In this document: positions 38,276 through 47,406 of the stretch, in pieces
How positions within the stretch are numbered: position 1 is the stretch's first letter
Layout of the letters: every line of letters starts with the position of its first letter
Origin: Martinezella lusitana
Lineage (GTDB): Bacteria; Pseudomonadota; Alphaproteobacteria; Rhizobiales; Rhizobiaceae
DNA: 64,000 nt
Assembly: GCF_016901135.1 (NCBI RefSeq)
Contig: NZ_JAFEVL010000020.1
Location: forward strand, 248,001-312,000
Reading direction: 5' to 3'
The notes under the pieces: generated by a model
The model's input: the letters and a program-made list of their open reading frames with translations, nothing else
Told to the model about the DNA's origin: nothing
Databases searched by the model: none
Made by a program: the position numbers and the translations under genes

Positions 38276-38330
38276 GCGCCTTTCCTCCGGCTGGAAAAAC
38301 TGTTCTGATATCGACAAGAAATTGCGGTGT

Positions 38331-38347
38331 CGGCTGCCGTGCAGCCG
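38331..38347. other. Short hairpin after smc
   Basis: CGGCTGC, CGT loop, GCAGCCG: a seven-base perfect stem 55 bases after the smc stop. No T run follows, so termination is uncertain. Confidence 0.45.
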
Positions 38348-38410
38348 TAAAGCGTGATAGTTTTGTTTTCGATCAACAATATGTGGCGCTAATCCGCCCG
38401 GAAGGGAAGC

Positions 38411-39736
38411 ATGTCTGGATCTGGTGGCGGTATTTTCGATTTCTTCGGAATACTCGCCGTGCTGCTGCTCGTTGCCGCCAACGGCTTTTTCGTTGCGGCG
38501 GAGTTTTCTCTGGTGTCCGTTCGTCGCAGCCGCGTGACGGAACTGGTTGCCGAAGGGCGGATGAACGCCAAGTCGCTGCAGAAGGCGGTCGACAATCTCG
38601 ACGCCAATCTGGCGGCCACGCAGCTCGGCATCACGATTTCCTCGCTCGCCCTCGGTTGGGTCGGTGAGCCGGCACTCGCCCATCTTCTGGAGCCGCTTCT
38701 CGATTTCCTTCCCGGAGCATGGGCCGCGGCCAGCTCCCATGCGATCGCCGTCGTCATTTCCTTCGTCATCATCACCGCGCTCCACATCGTGCTCGGCGAA
38801 CTTGCGCCGAAGAGCCTGGCATTGCAGCGCAGCGAGGATACGGCCCTCGGCGTGGTGCGGCCGCTCGGCCTTTTCCTCTTCCTGCTGCGCCCGGCGATCA
38901 CAGTCCTCAACGGCCTTGGCAATCTGGTCCTGCGTCTCTTCGGGCTGCGGCCCGGGACTGGCGAGGGCTCGCTGCATTCGCCCGCCGAGATCAAGCTTTT
39001 GATCGCCGAAAGTCAGGAAGCCGGCCTGTTGGAGCAAGCGCAGCAGGATCTGGTCGAACGCATCTTCAATATCGGCAATCGCGATGTCTCCAACATCATG
39101 ACGCCGCGGCTGGAGGTCGACTGGATCGATGCCGACGACACGCCGGAAGAAATGCACAAGACTATTCGCGAAAGCCGTTTCGAGCAGCTTCTGGTCGCCC
39201 GCGGATCGATCGACGAGCCTATCGGCATGATCCTGAAGAAGGATCTTCTCGATCAGCTGCTGAACGGCGAGCCGCTGAACCCGATGGCCGTCATCCGCCA
39301 ACCGCTGGTCGTGCATGAGGCGACGGCGGTGTTCAAGGTGCTCGAAAGCTTCAAGCGCGCACCCGTGCGCCTCGCCATGGTCATCGACGAATATGGCAGT
39401 CTGGAGGGCATCGTCACGCAGACGGACCTCCTGGAAGCGATCGCCGGCGATCTGCCCGATATGGATAACGAGACGCCAGATGTCGTCGAGCGCGCCGACG
39501 GCTCGTTGCTGATGGAAGGCATGATGCCGGTCTATGATGCCTTTGCGAGGCTCGGCCTGCGCGAGGGCGAGGAAGACGTCACTTTCCATACGCTCGCGGG
39601 CTTCGCTCTTTACCAGTTCGGCCATCTGCCTGATGTCGGCGAAAGCTTCACCTTCGGCGGCTGGCATTTCGAAATCGTCGATCTCGACGGCATGCGGATC
39701 GACAAGATCCTGGCGCGGCGGGAGGCGGGGGCTTAA
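38411..39736 (+). CDS. CNNM/CBS-domain membrane protein (CorC/HlyC type)
   Basis: 441 residues. Four N-terminal helices make the CNNM (DUF21) transmembrane domain (LLVAANGFFVAAEFSLVSVRRSR and TQLGITISSLALGWVGEP), then two CBS domains (IMTPRLEVDWID and VFKVLESFKRAPVRLAMVIDE) and a CorC_HlyC transporter-associated domain. Family members are linked to magnesium efflux or sensing; older annotations call them hemolysins. Confidence 0.93.
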   Translation: MSGSGGGIFDFFGILAVLLLVAANGFFVAAEFSLVSVRRSRVTELVAEGRMNAKSLQKAVDNLDANLAATQLGITISSLALGWVGEPALAHLLEPLLDFLPGAWAAASSHAIAVVISFVIITALHIVLGELAPKSLALQRSEDTALGVVRPLGLFLFLLRPAITVLNGLGNLVLRLFGLRPGTGEGSLHSPAEIKLLIAESQEAGLLEQAQQDLVERIFNIGNRDVSNIMTPRLEVDWIDADDTPEEMHKTIRESRFEQLLVARGSIDEPIGMILKKDLLDQLLNGEPLNPMAVIRQPLVVHEATAVFKVLESFKRAPVRLAMVIDEYGSLEGIVTQTDLLEAIAGDLPDMDNETPDVVERADGSLLMEGMMPVYDAFARLGLREGEEDVTFHTLAGFALYQFGHLPDVGESFTFGGWHFEIVDLDGMRIDKILARREAGA

Positions 39737-39808
39737 ATGCCGGCCGACGGCAGCGACGAAATGCCCCTTGCCCACTCTCTCCCGCGCTTTTGGAATGGCC
39801 TGAAGGCG

Positions 39809-39836
39809 CCGATTTCGATCAATCGATTGAAATCGG
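39809..39836. other. Dyad upstream of ppdK
   Basis: CCGATTTC (39809-39816) pairs with GAAATCGG (39829-39836) and encloses the perfect palindrome TCAATCGATTGA (39819-39830). It lies 108 bases before ppdK; function unclear. Confidence 0.5.
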
Positions 39837-39943
39837 GAGCCTGTGGGTCATATTTATTGTGCAGCGCAACATTTTGCCGCATTTGTCGATTTTCATTTGC
39901 CGCTCAATGAATTAAGTTCAACCCTAGGAGTTGGACGGGGACA

Positions 39944-42610
39944 ATGACGAAGTGGGTTTATACATTCGGCGGCGGCAAAGCCGAGGGAGGCGCCGGAGAC
40001 TTTGAGAGGCTCGGCGGCAAGGGTGCCAATCTTGCCGAAATGTGCAGCCTCGGCCTGCCGGTTCCGCCTGGCCTGACGATCGTCAGCGAAGCCTGCTCTT
40101 TCTATTACAAGAATGGCCGTAGTGTTTCCGATGAGCTGAAGCCACAGGTCATGCAGGGCCTGAAGCAGATGGAAACCATCACGGGGCGCAAGTTCGGCGA
40201 TACGGAGCGGCCGCTATTGGTCTCCGTGCGCTCGGGTGGTCGCGCCTCCATGCCCGGCATGATGGATACCGTCCTCAATCTCGGTCTCAACGATGCCACC
40301 GTGCAGGCGCTCGGCCATGATGCCGGCGATGCGCGTTTCGCCTGGGACAGCTATCGCCGCTTCATCCAGATGTATGCCGATGTCGTCATGGGACTCGACA
40401 ACGAGGTCTTTGAAGAGATCTTGGAAGATGAGAAGGCCCGCTTCGGTCACGAGTTCGATACCGATCTTTCCGCCGTCGAATGGCAGCACGTGGTCTCCAT
40501 CTACAAGACCGTCATCGAGGAAGAACTCGGCGTGGCCTTTCCGCAGGAGCCGGAGGTCCAGCTCTGGGGCGCCGTCGGCGCCGTCTTTTCCAGCTGGATG
40601 AATCCCCGCGCCGTCACCTATCGCCATCTGCACAATATTCCCGAGGCCTGGGGCACCGCCGTCAACATCCAGGCGATGGTTTTCGGCAATCTCGGCAATG
40701 CCTCCGCGACCGGGGTGGCTTTCACCCGTAATCCGTCGACCGGTGAGAAGGAACTTTACGGCGAATTCCTCGTCAATGCGCAAGGCGAGGATGTCGTTGC
40801 CGGCATCCGCACGCCGCAGAGCATTACCGAAGCTGCCCGCATCGCGTCCGGCTATGACCGGCCGTCTATGGAAAAGGTGATGCCGGAGGCGTTCGCCGAA
40901 TTCCGCAGCATCTGCGCGCAGCTGGAGGCGCATTACCGCGACGTCCAGGATCTGGAGTTCACCATCGAACGCGGCAAGCTCTGGATGCTGCAGACCCGAG
41001 CCGGCAAGCGCACCACCAAAGCGGCGATGAAGATCGCCGTCGATATGGTCGCTGAGGGGTTGATCACGGAAGACGAAGCCGTCACGCGCATCGATCCGAT
41101 GACGCTCGACCAGCTTTTGCATCCGACCATCGACCCGCGCGTCCGTCGTGAGGTCATAGGATCCGGCCTTCCCGCATCACCGGGTGCCGCCACCGGCGAG
41201 ATCGTCTTCACGGCCGAGGAGGCGATCATTGCCGAAGAGGAAGGCCGAAAGGCCATTCTCGTGCGGATCGAAACAAGCCCGGAAGATATTCACGGCATGC
41301 ATGCCGCCGAAGCGATCCTCACCACGCGCGGCGGCATGACTAGCCACGCAGCCGTGGTCGCCCGCGGCATGGGCATTCCCTGCGTCGTCGGCGCTGGCAC
41401 CATGCGCATCGATATGCGCAATGAAAAGCTGATCGGCATCGGCATCACCTTGAAGAAGGGTGATATTATTACGATCGATGGCTCCACAGGCCAAGTGCTG
41501 AAGGGCGAGGTGCCGATGATCCAGCCGGAACTGTCGGGTGATTTCGGGCTTATCATGGCCTGGGCCGACCGCTCGCGGCGCATGACGGTGCGCACCAATG
41601 CCGACACGCCGGCCGATGCCCGTGCAGCGCGCTCGTTCGGCGCCGAAGGCATCGGTCTCTGCCGTACCGAGCACATGTTCTTCGAGGGAGACCGCATCCA
41701 TGTGATGCGCGAGATGATCCTAGCCCAGGACGAGACTGGCCGCCGCGCCGCCCTTGCCAAGCTGATGCCGATGCAGCGGCTTGATTTCACCGGCTTGTTC
41801 ACCATCATGCACGGCCTGCCGGTGACCATCCGCCTGCTCGATCCGCCGCTGCACGAGTTCCTGCCGAAGACGGACGAGGAGATTGCCGAGGTTGCCGGCA
41901 GCATGGGCATGGAGCCGGCTATTTTGCGCCAGCGCGTCGATGCCTTGCACGAGTTCAACCCCATGCTCGGCCATCGCGGTTGCCGGCTGGCGATTTCCTA
42001 TCCCGAGATCGTCGAAATGCAGGCGCGAGCCATCTTCGAGGCGGCGGTTCTGGCGGCGCGCGAAACGGGTGCCCCGGTCGTGCCCGAGATCATGGTGCCG
42101 CTCGTCGGCCTGCGCTCGGAGCTGGACTACGTCAAGGCGCGGATCGACGAGGTGGCCCGCGCCGTCATGTCGGAAGCCATGATGAAGATCGATTATCTCG
42201 TCGGCACGATGATCGAGCTGCCGCGCGCGGCGCTGCGTGCCCATATCATCGCCGAGGCCGCCGAGTTCTTCTCCTTCGGCACGAACGACCTGACGCAGAC
42301 CACCTTCGGCATGTCACGCGACGATGCCGCCGCCTTCATCCCGACCTATCAGCGCAAGGGCATCATCGAGCACGATCCGTTCATATCGCTCGATTTCGAC
42401 GGGGTAGGAGAGCTCATCCGCATCGCCGCTGAGCGCGGCCGCCGCACGCGCAACGACATGAAGCTCGGCATCTGCGGCGAGCATGGCGGCGATCCCGCCT
42501 CCATCCATTTCTGCGAGGATATCGGGCTGGACTACGTGTCCTGCTCACCCTTCCGCGTGCCGATCGCGCGGCTTGCGGCAGCACAGGCGGCGATCAAGGG
42601 GCGAGCCTGA
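39944..42610 (+). CDS. ppdK: Pyruvate, phosphate dikinase
   Basis: Interconverts pyruvate and phosphoenolpyruvate with ATP and phosphate. 888 residues. The N-terminal nucleotide domain starts KWVYTFGGGKAEGG and contains LGGKGANLAEM; the swivelling domain carries the phosphorylated His in TRGGMTSHAAVVARGMG (about residue 467); the C-terminal PEP/pyruvate barrel includes FSFGTNDLTQTTFGMSRDD. In rhizobia the enzyme supports gluconeogenic growth on dicarboxylates. Confidence 0.97.
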   Translation: MTKWVYTFGGGKAEGGAGDFERLGGKGANLAEMCSLGLPVPPGLTIVSEACSFYYKNGRSVSDELKPQVMQGLKQMETITGRKFGDTERPLLVSVRSGGRASMPGMMDTVLNLGLNDATVQALGHDAGDARFAWDSYRRFIQMYADVVMGLDNEVFEEILEDEKARFGHEFDTDLSAVEWQHVVSIYKTVIEEELGVAFPQEPEVQLWGAVGAVFSSWMNPRAVTYRHLHNIPEAWGTAVNIQAMVFGNLGNASATGVAFTRNPSTGEKELYGEFLVNAQGEDVVAGIRTPQSITEAARIASGYDRPSMEKVMPEAFAEFRSICAQLEAHYRDVQDLEFTIERGKLWMLQTRAGKRTTKAAMKIAVDMVAEGLITEDEAVTRIDPMTLDQLLHPTIDPRVRREVIGSGLPASPGAATGEIVFTAEEAIIAEEEGRKAILVRIETSPEDIHGMHAAEAILTTRGGMTSHAAVVARGMGIPCVVGAGTMRIDMRNEKLIGIGITLKKGDIITIDGSTGQVLKGEVPMIQPELSGDFGLIMAWADRSRRMTVRTNADTPADARAARSFGAEGIGLCRTEHMFFEGDRIHVMREMILAQDETGRRAALAKLMPMQRLDFTGLFTIMHGLPVTIRLLDPPLHEFLPKTDEEIAEVAGSMGMEPAILRQRVDALHEFNPMLGHRGCRLAISYPEIVEMQARAIFEAAVLAARETGAPVVPEIMVPLVGLRSELDYVKARIDEVARAVMSEAMMKIDYLVGTMIELPRAALRAHIIAEAAEFFSFGTNDLTQTTFGMSRDDAAAFIPTYQRKGIIEHDPFISLDFDGVGELIRIAAERGRRTRNDMKLGICGEHGGDPASIHFCEDIGLDYVSCSPFRVPIARLAAAQAAIKGRA

Positions 42611-42615
42611 TTCTC

Positions 42616-42719
42616 TAGAGCATTTCCAGGAAAAGTGCGCAGCGGTTTTCCGTCCGGAATGCGTAAAAAACAAGAAGATAGAGCGTTTTCGCGATTCGAA
42701 GAAAAGCGGAAATGCTCTA
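42616..42719. repeat. Rhizobial palindromic repeat with 12-base terminal inverted ends
   Basis: TAGAGCATTTCC (42616-42627) and GGAAATGCTCTA (42708-42719) bound a 104-base element that carries AAAAGTGCGCAGCGG at 42631-42645, shared with 3894. A non-coding mosaic repeat. Confidence 0.82.
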
Positions 42720-42739
42720 ATGGCGGAACGCCGTGCCGC

Positions 42740-43021
42740 TCAGCGGCGCCAATAGCCGCGGTGACGGTAATATCCCGGTCCGCCGACCACGATCGTCGGT
42801 CCCCAGAAGAAATCATCATTGCTTTCCATGAAGGCACGCTGATCTGCGCGTCGGCTAAGATCCTGATTCATCAGGCAGTTGGCGAAATTTTCCGAGCCGC
42901 GCCGAAAACCGTAGCTGCCGCATCTGGCCTCGTCCGCCGCTCGAATCTCCTCCGCCGTCTGGCAGGACGAGAGCACAAACGTCATGGCGAGAAGGGAGAG
43001 TACGGGAGCGATGATACGCAT
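42740..43021 (-). CDS. Small lipoprotein of unknown function
   Basis: 93 residues: a signal ending in the lipobox FVLSSC (Cys about 20), a cysteine-containing core (ARCGSYGFRRGSENFANCLMNQDLSRR) and a basic, aromatic end. The core recalls other small rhizobial lipoproteins. No function assigned. Confidence 0.8.
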   Translation of the reverse strand: MRIIAPVLSLLAMTFVLSSCQTAEEIRAADEARCGSYGFRRGSENFANCLMNQDLSRRADQRAFMESNDDFFWGPTIVVGGPGYYRHRGYWRR

Positions 43022-43114
43022 GACCTGATGTCCTCAACGCAAATATGCAGACGCAAATTATAGCGCCGCGCGGTACCGCGCGAAAGGCCTATCATCGGTT
43101 GCCGGCGCGAATGC

Positions 43115-43540
43115 TCAGGCAGCTTCCCTCGGTTTTTCCGGCAGCCGCTGCAGCAGATCGACGAAGGCATCGGCGAAACGCAGCAGATGCTCGGTTTCCT
43201 CATCCGGTTGCAGCAGGCGGATTTCCGCGCCGTCTTCATCGAGAGCCGCAAAGAGGGTACGCATCGCCGCGTCTCCTTCGGGAATCCTGATGACAGCCAG
43301 CCTGCGGCAATCCGGGATCAGCCCCGTGGCGGGAAGATCGAACAGGAAGTCGCCGCTCACGGCCGAAGCTGCGCTTCGCACGGCTTGGCAGAAAGAGGCC
43401 TCGCCACCGGAAAAACCTTCGAGCGAAAGCTCAAGCTCGAGAAGTTCAAGCGGCAAGATCGGCTCGGCTGTATTGGCCGCGGCAATGGCCGCTCCCGGCA
43501 GCGACTTGGCCGCGATGTCTTTGGAAAGCATCGGTTCCAT
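43115..43540 (-). CDS. Hypothetical protein
   Basis: 141 residues, acidic, no signal or membrane helix. AAAGGA lies nine bases before ATG 43540, which is preferred to the GTG at 43558. Segments LELLELELSLEGF and DAFVDLLQRLPEKP suggest an alpha/beta fold, but no family is recognised. Confidence 0.65.
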   Translation of the reverse strand: MEPMLSKDIAAKSLPGAAIAAANTAEPILPLELLELELSLEGFSGGEASFCQAVRSAASAVSGDFLFDLPATGLIPDCRRLAVIRIPEGDAAMRTLFAALDEDGAEIRLLQPDEETEHLLRFADAFVDLLQRLPEKPREAA

Positions 43541-43773
43541 CTCATCAAGTCCTTTCACAGCCTCGATAAAACGCTGGAAGAATGGCCTTTTTTAGGAATT
43601 TAAGCAAGCGCTCACATTTTTGTTCTAGCCGTTACTGGCTTCAGCTCTGACGGGACATTGCTCATCGACGCCATGACATTCGATTTATTTTCACTGTTTC
43701 TTGTTCTAAACATAGATCGCTTTCCGGGATTCGGTGCATCCGGCTTCCGATCCGACGCGCCGATGAGCCCTTG

Positions 43774-44706
43774 ATGACCATTCGCTTCGACCGTCCCGTT
43801 TCACATGCCGCCCGCGCCGGGCGTTTGATCGCTTCCTTTGCGCTGGTGCTCTGCGGGGTGACCTTGATCGGTCATCGTTTCGGACCGTTGGAAACGCCTT
43901 ATTTCGTGCTGCTGCTGTTGATCTCAGCCGGCTGTGCCGCCCTGGCGGTACTGCTTGCGATCATCGGTCTTGCCCAGCTCTGGCAGAGCGCCGCCATCGG
44001 CGGCGTTTCGGCCGTCAAGGCACTCATCTATGCCACCTTGCCCCTGGCCATCGTCGGTTACGGTGCCGAGCGCTTTTGGACCCGGCCCCCGATCTACGAG
44101 ATATCGACCGATCTAAGCGACCCGCCGGAGTGGCTGGCGACGCCGGATGCCAGGCAGATCTGGCTGCCGGCACGCCATCTGGTGACGCAGCAGGAGCGCG
44201 ATGCGCAATCTGAAGCCTATCCGGCCCTGATCAGCCGCCGCTACGAGGGGGCCACCGACCGGGTATTGGAGGCAGTGCGCAAGGTTGCGAGGGACAGTCA
44301 TATCACCATCGTCAAGGCCGATGGCGCAGATGTCGCCGACCCGAACGGCAATGTGAAGCCGAGGCGCCGCACCCGCCCGCAGAACACCGGTCCGGCACAG
44401 GACGACAGCGCTGTCGGCGACGTGCCCGATATCGTTCCGGTGCCGACGCCGCGCCCCTTTCGGGATGGCGTGGCCGATCTGATCCGTCAGAACACGGACG
44501 TTGTTCTGCAGGGGGCGACCCGAACCCGTATTTATGGTCTCCCATGCGATGTGCTGATCCGTCTTCGCGAGGAGGCCGAGACGACGCTCGTCGATATCCG
44601 CGTTTCCTCCCGCTACGGCCAGGATGATCTCGGCGTGAGCGCCGATATGGCGGACGGCTTCTTGAAGGCGCTGGATGCGGAACTGCTCGGCATTGCCGGA
44701 GGCTGA
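43774..44706 (+). CDS. DUF1499 membrane protein
   Basis: 310 residues. Two or three N-terminal helices (about 18-95), then a soluble domain with the DUF1499 pattern: RRYEGATDRVLEAVRKVARDS and a C-terminal GQDDLGVSADMADGFLKALDAEL. A low-complexity charged linker is in the middle (PRRRTRPQ). ATG 43774 is used; TTG 43771 precedes it directly. Function unknown. Confidence 0.82.
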   Translation: MTIRFDRPVSHAARAGRLIASFALVLCGVTLIGHRFGPLETPYFVLLLLISAGCAALAVLLAIIGLAQLWQSAAIGGVSAVKALIYATLPLAIVGYGAERFWTRPPIYEISTDLSDPPEWLATPDARQIWLPARHLVTQQERDAQSEAYPALISRRYEGATDRVLEAVRKVARDSHITIVKADGADVADPNGNVKPRRRTRPQNTGPAQDDSAVGDVPDIVPVPTPRPFRDGVADLIRQNTDVVLQGATRTRIYGLPCDVLIRLREEAETTLVDIRVSSRYGQDDLGVSADMADGFLKALDAELLGIAGG

Positions 44707-44712
44707 GGCGGC

Positions 44713-45621
44713 TCAGGCGGGTCTATACGCCCCGGTGAGCGCCGGCGGCCCATCGGTTTCCACCCGGCCTTTTTCCACGAGATCTTCAAGATGCGCCAGC
44801 ACCGAAAGCGCTGCCGCGCCATGGAGGCGCGGGTCCGTATCGCGATAGATGGCTTTCACCATATCGGGGATCAGCCGGTCGCCGGACTTGATGCGCTCCA
44901 GTACGGCGCGTTCGCGCATGCGGCGATGGGTTCTCAAGCCGCGCATGAAAGAAGCGGGTTCCTTCACCGGGCCACCATGGCCGGGCAGAAACAGGCGATC
45001 TTCTCGAACAAGCAACCGCTCGAGCGAGGCCATGTAATCGGCCATCGAACCGTCAGGCGGGGCGACGATCGACGTCGCCCAGGCCATGACATGATCGGCG
45101 GAAAAGACGATGCCGCTGCCCTCCAGCGCAAAGCAGGCGTGATTGGCCGTATGGCCGGGTGTCAGCAGCGCGGTCAGCTGCCAGCCGTCTTCCGAGACGC
45201 TTTCGCCGTCACCAAGCACGATATCCGGCCGGAAATCCATATCGGAGCTTTCGGCAAAGGGATTGACCTCGCCGTGATAGAGCGGCCGTGCTGAGCGATG
45301 CGGCCCTTCGCCGACCGTGAGTGCCCCCGTCGCCTCTTTCAGCCGCTTTGCAAGCGGCGAGTGATCGCGATGGGTGTGGCTGACGAAGATATGCGTGACC
45401 TCGCGTCCCTTCAGCGCCGCCATCAAGCCGGCAAAATGCTCTTCGTTCTCCGGTCCGGGATCGATAACCGCCACGGACGAACCGCCGACGATGTAGCTGT
45501 TGGTGCCATGAAAGGTGAAGGCGCTGGGATTGTTGACCGTCATCCGTTCGATGCCGGGCGCAACGGGAACAGCTCGGCCATAGGCCGGCTCAAAGGCAAG
45601 GTCGAAGTCGGGCGTGCTCAT
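44713..45621 (-). CDS. Metallo-beta-lactamase-fold hydrolase (LACTB2-like)
   Basis: 302 residues. The zinc motif HTHRDHSPLA is at about residue 86, TPGHTANHACF supplies the second His, and SADHVMAW the bridging Asp; LPGHGGPVKEP follows. A winged-helix-like tail (LSVLAHLEDLVEKGRV) completes the LACTB2-type layout. Possibly a thioesterase, glyoxalase-like or ribonuclease-like enzyme. The ATG overlaps the upstream cupin stop by four bases. Confidence 0.9.
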   Translation of the reverse strand: MSTPDFDLAFEPAYGRAVPVAPGIERMTVNNPSAFTFHGTNSYIVGGSSVAVIDPGPENEEHFAGLMAALKGREVTHIFVSHTHRDHSPLAKRLKEATGALTVGEGPHRSARPLYHGEVNPFAESSDMDFRPDIVLGDGESVSEDGWQLTALLTPGHTANHACFALEGSGIVFSADHVMAWATSIVAPPDGSMADYMASLERLLVREDRLFLPGHGGPVKEPASFMRGLRTHRRMRERAVLERIKSGDRLIPDMVKAIYRDTDPRLHGAAALSVLAHLEDLVEKGRVETDGPPALTGAYRPA

Positions 45622-45920
45622 GATTGCTTGTATTCGATTTCGATAAAGGACATCGGCTCGGAGCCGGCATTGACTACATTGTGCTCGACGCCGGCCTCGC
45701 GCCGGTAGGCAGCACCCTTGGCCATGTCGACGCGCCGGCCGCCGCCTGCCTCCTCCAGAAGAAATTGACAATCCGTCATCGGCACCACGACATAGCCGAG
45801 ACCGTGGACATGGTGCCCGGTATCGGCGCCCGGCTCGAAATCCCAGCGGGTGATGCGCACGACAGCATCGTCGAGAAGCACGGTCGGGACAGCCGGCGGG
45901 CGGGCACGAAACTGGCTCAT
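45618..45920 (-). CDS. Small cupin-domain protein
   Basis: 100 residues with one cupin barrel: WDFEPGADTGHHVHGLGYVVVPM (two metal His) and YRREAGVEHNVVNAG. Overlaps and is co-translated with the metallo-hydrolase at 44713. Substrate unknown. Confidence 0.88.
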   Translation of the reverse strand: MSQFRARPPAVPTVLLDDAVVRITRWDFEPGADTGHHVHGLGYVVVPMTDCQFLLEEAGGGRRVDMAKGAAYRREAGVEHNVVNAGSEPMSFIEIEYKQS

Positions 45921-46078
45921 CGGATCTCCTGATTGGATTGCAGCGCAGCGAGACCTACCATAGTCACTCCGGAAGCGTATAAAAATATGTGCTCACCTAT
46001 AACTTAATGATTGTGAGCCGATGCGACCTTTGCTAATCAGGCGGTGATTTGGCGCAGATACCAGCCATTTCACTCTGG

Positions 46079-46152
46079 TGGGGCGTAGCCAAGCGGTAAG
46101 GCAGTGGTTTTTGGTACCGCCATCCCTGGTTCGAATCCAGGCGCCCCAGCCA
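46079..46152 (+). tRNA. tRNA-Gln (anticodon TTG)
   Basis: The acceptor stem TGGGGCG (46079-46085) pairs with CGCCCCA (46142-46148), followed by G and an encoded CCA (46150-46152). The anticodon loop is TTTTGGT, giving TTG; the T loop is TTCGAATC. Confidence 0.97.
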
Positions 46153-46332
46153 TAGTATCCCTCTCCATCTGGTTTAGGCTGCCGTCTTGTGAAACACGGA
46201 GAAGTCTTTCTTTGGCTTACGAATGAAATTCGCCAAGAAATCCCAGTATCTGTCCCCCTTTATTCCCAGCGCTTAAATATTGTTTGACCATTTTCCTCCA
46301 CTCTGATCGCCATCATCTCGATACAGGCGATC

Positions 46333-47406
46333 ATGAACCAGACCCCCCAAAAAATGCTGCTTTCCATCGTTGCCCCCTGCCACAATGAGGAGGAGGGGCT
46401 GAAGGAGTTTTGTCGGCGGACGGTCGCGACGGCGCGGGGCGCGGCTGGCGATGCCTTCGAGGTCGTGCTGGTGGATGATGGTTCCACCGATGGCACCTGG
46501 GAGGTCATCGCCTCGCTCGCGCAGCAGACGCCGCAGGTGCTCGGTGTGCGTCTGATGCGCAATCACGGTCATCAGCTTGCCGCGACCGCAGGCCTTGCCG
46601 CCTCGCGTGGCGAGCGGGTGCTGCTCATCGATGCCGATCTCCAGGACCCTCCGGAACTCCTTCTGATGATGATGCCGATCATGGATCGGGGTGCGGATGT
46701 CGTCTATGGCCAGCGCGTGCGCCGGCAGGGGGAGAGCTGGTTCAAGCTCGCCTCCGCTTCGCTCTTCTATCGCCTGCTGTCCCGGCTTGCGTCAGTCACG
46801 ATCCCGCGCGATGTCGGTGACTTCAGGCTGATGAGCCGCCGGGTGGTCGATATCCTGCTGTCGATGCCGGAGCGCGATCGCTTCATTCGCGGCATGGTCA
46901 GCTGGATCGGCGGGCGGCAGGTGGCGCTGCCCTATGAGCGCGATGCGCGTTTCGCCGGCGCGACCAAATATCCGCTGCGCAACATGATCAATTTCGCGAT
47001 TGACGCCATCACCAGCTTCTCCACCGTGCCGTTGCGGATCAGCACGTGGCTTGGCATGGTCTCCGCCGCCTGCGCGATCCTGCTGCTCGTCTATACGCTT
47101 GTGCGCTGGCTGGAGGGTGAGACGGTCCTGGGCTGGTCGAGCATCATGGCCGCAATCGCCGCCTTCAGCGCCATCCAGCTTATCTGCATCGGCATCATCG
47201 GCGAATATGTCGGCCGGCTGGTGCAGGAGAACAAGAGACGGCCGATGTTCATGATCGAAAGCCTCGTGCAGGGTAATCGCTCACTCGATATCCCCGGCGA
47301 TTTTTCCGAGCTGGATGCGGCGACCAAACGCCGTGCACTGGAGCAAGCTTTGGACGGGCCGGCTGAGGCGGGAAACAGCGCAGCGCAAGTCAGGATAGCT
47401 CGTTGA
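46333..47406 (+). CDS. GT2 family glycosyltransferase (GtrB/DPM1-like)
   Basis: 357 residues. The GT-A domain has SIVAPCHNEEEG and VLVDDGSTDGTW, DADLQDPPE (metal-binding DxD type), and the lipid-linked family signature FRLMSRRVVD. Two C-terminal helices follow. Likely transfers a sugar to undecaprenyl phosphate; coupled to the next polytopic gene by overlapping stop and start (TGATG). Confidence 0.92.
   Translation: MNQTPQKMLLSIVAPCHNEEEGLKEFCRRTVATARGAAGDAFEVVLVDDGSTDGTWEVIASLAQQTPQVLGVRLMRNHGHQLAATAGLAASRGERVLLIDADLQDPPELLLMMMPIMDRGADVVYGQRVRRQGESWFKLASASLFYRLLSRLASVTIPRDVGDFRLMSRRVVDILLSMPERDRFIRGMVSWIGGRQVALPYERDARFAGATKYPLRNMINFAIDAITSFSTVPLRISTWLGMVSAACAILLLVYTLVRWLEGETVLGWSSIMAAIAAFSAIQLICIGIIGEYVGRLVQENKRRPMFMIESLVQGNRSLDIPGDFSELDAATKRRALEQALDGPAEAGNSAAQVRIAR

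Noticed and set aside
38219..39775. 518-codon open frame opposite the CNNM/CBS gene
   Set aside because: Shadow ORF; the plus strand shows a full conserved domain set.
39809..39836. FNR/FixK box in front of ppdK
   Set aside because: The dyad lacks the TTGAT-N4-ATCAA spacing; described only as an unassigned dyad.
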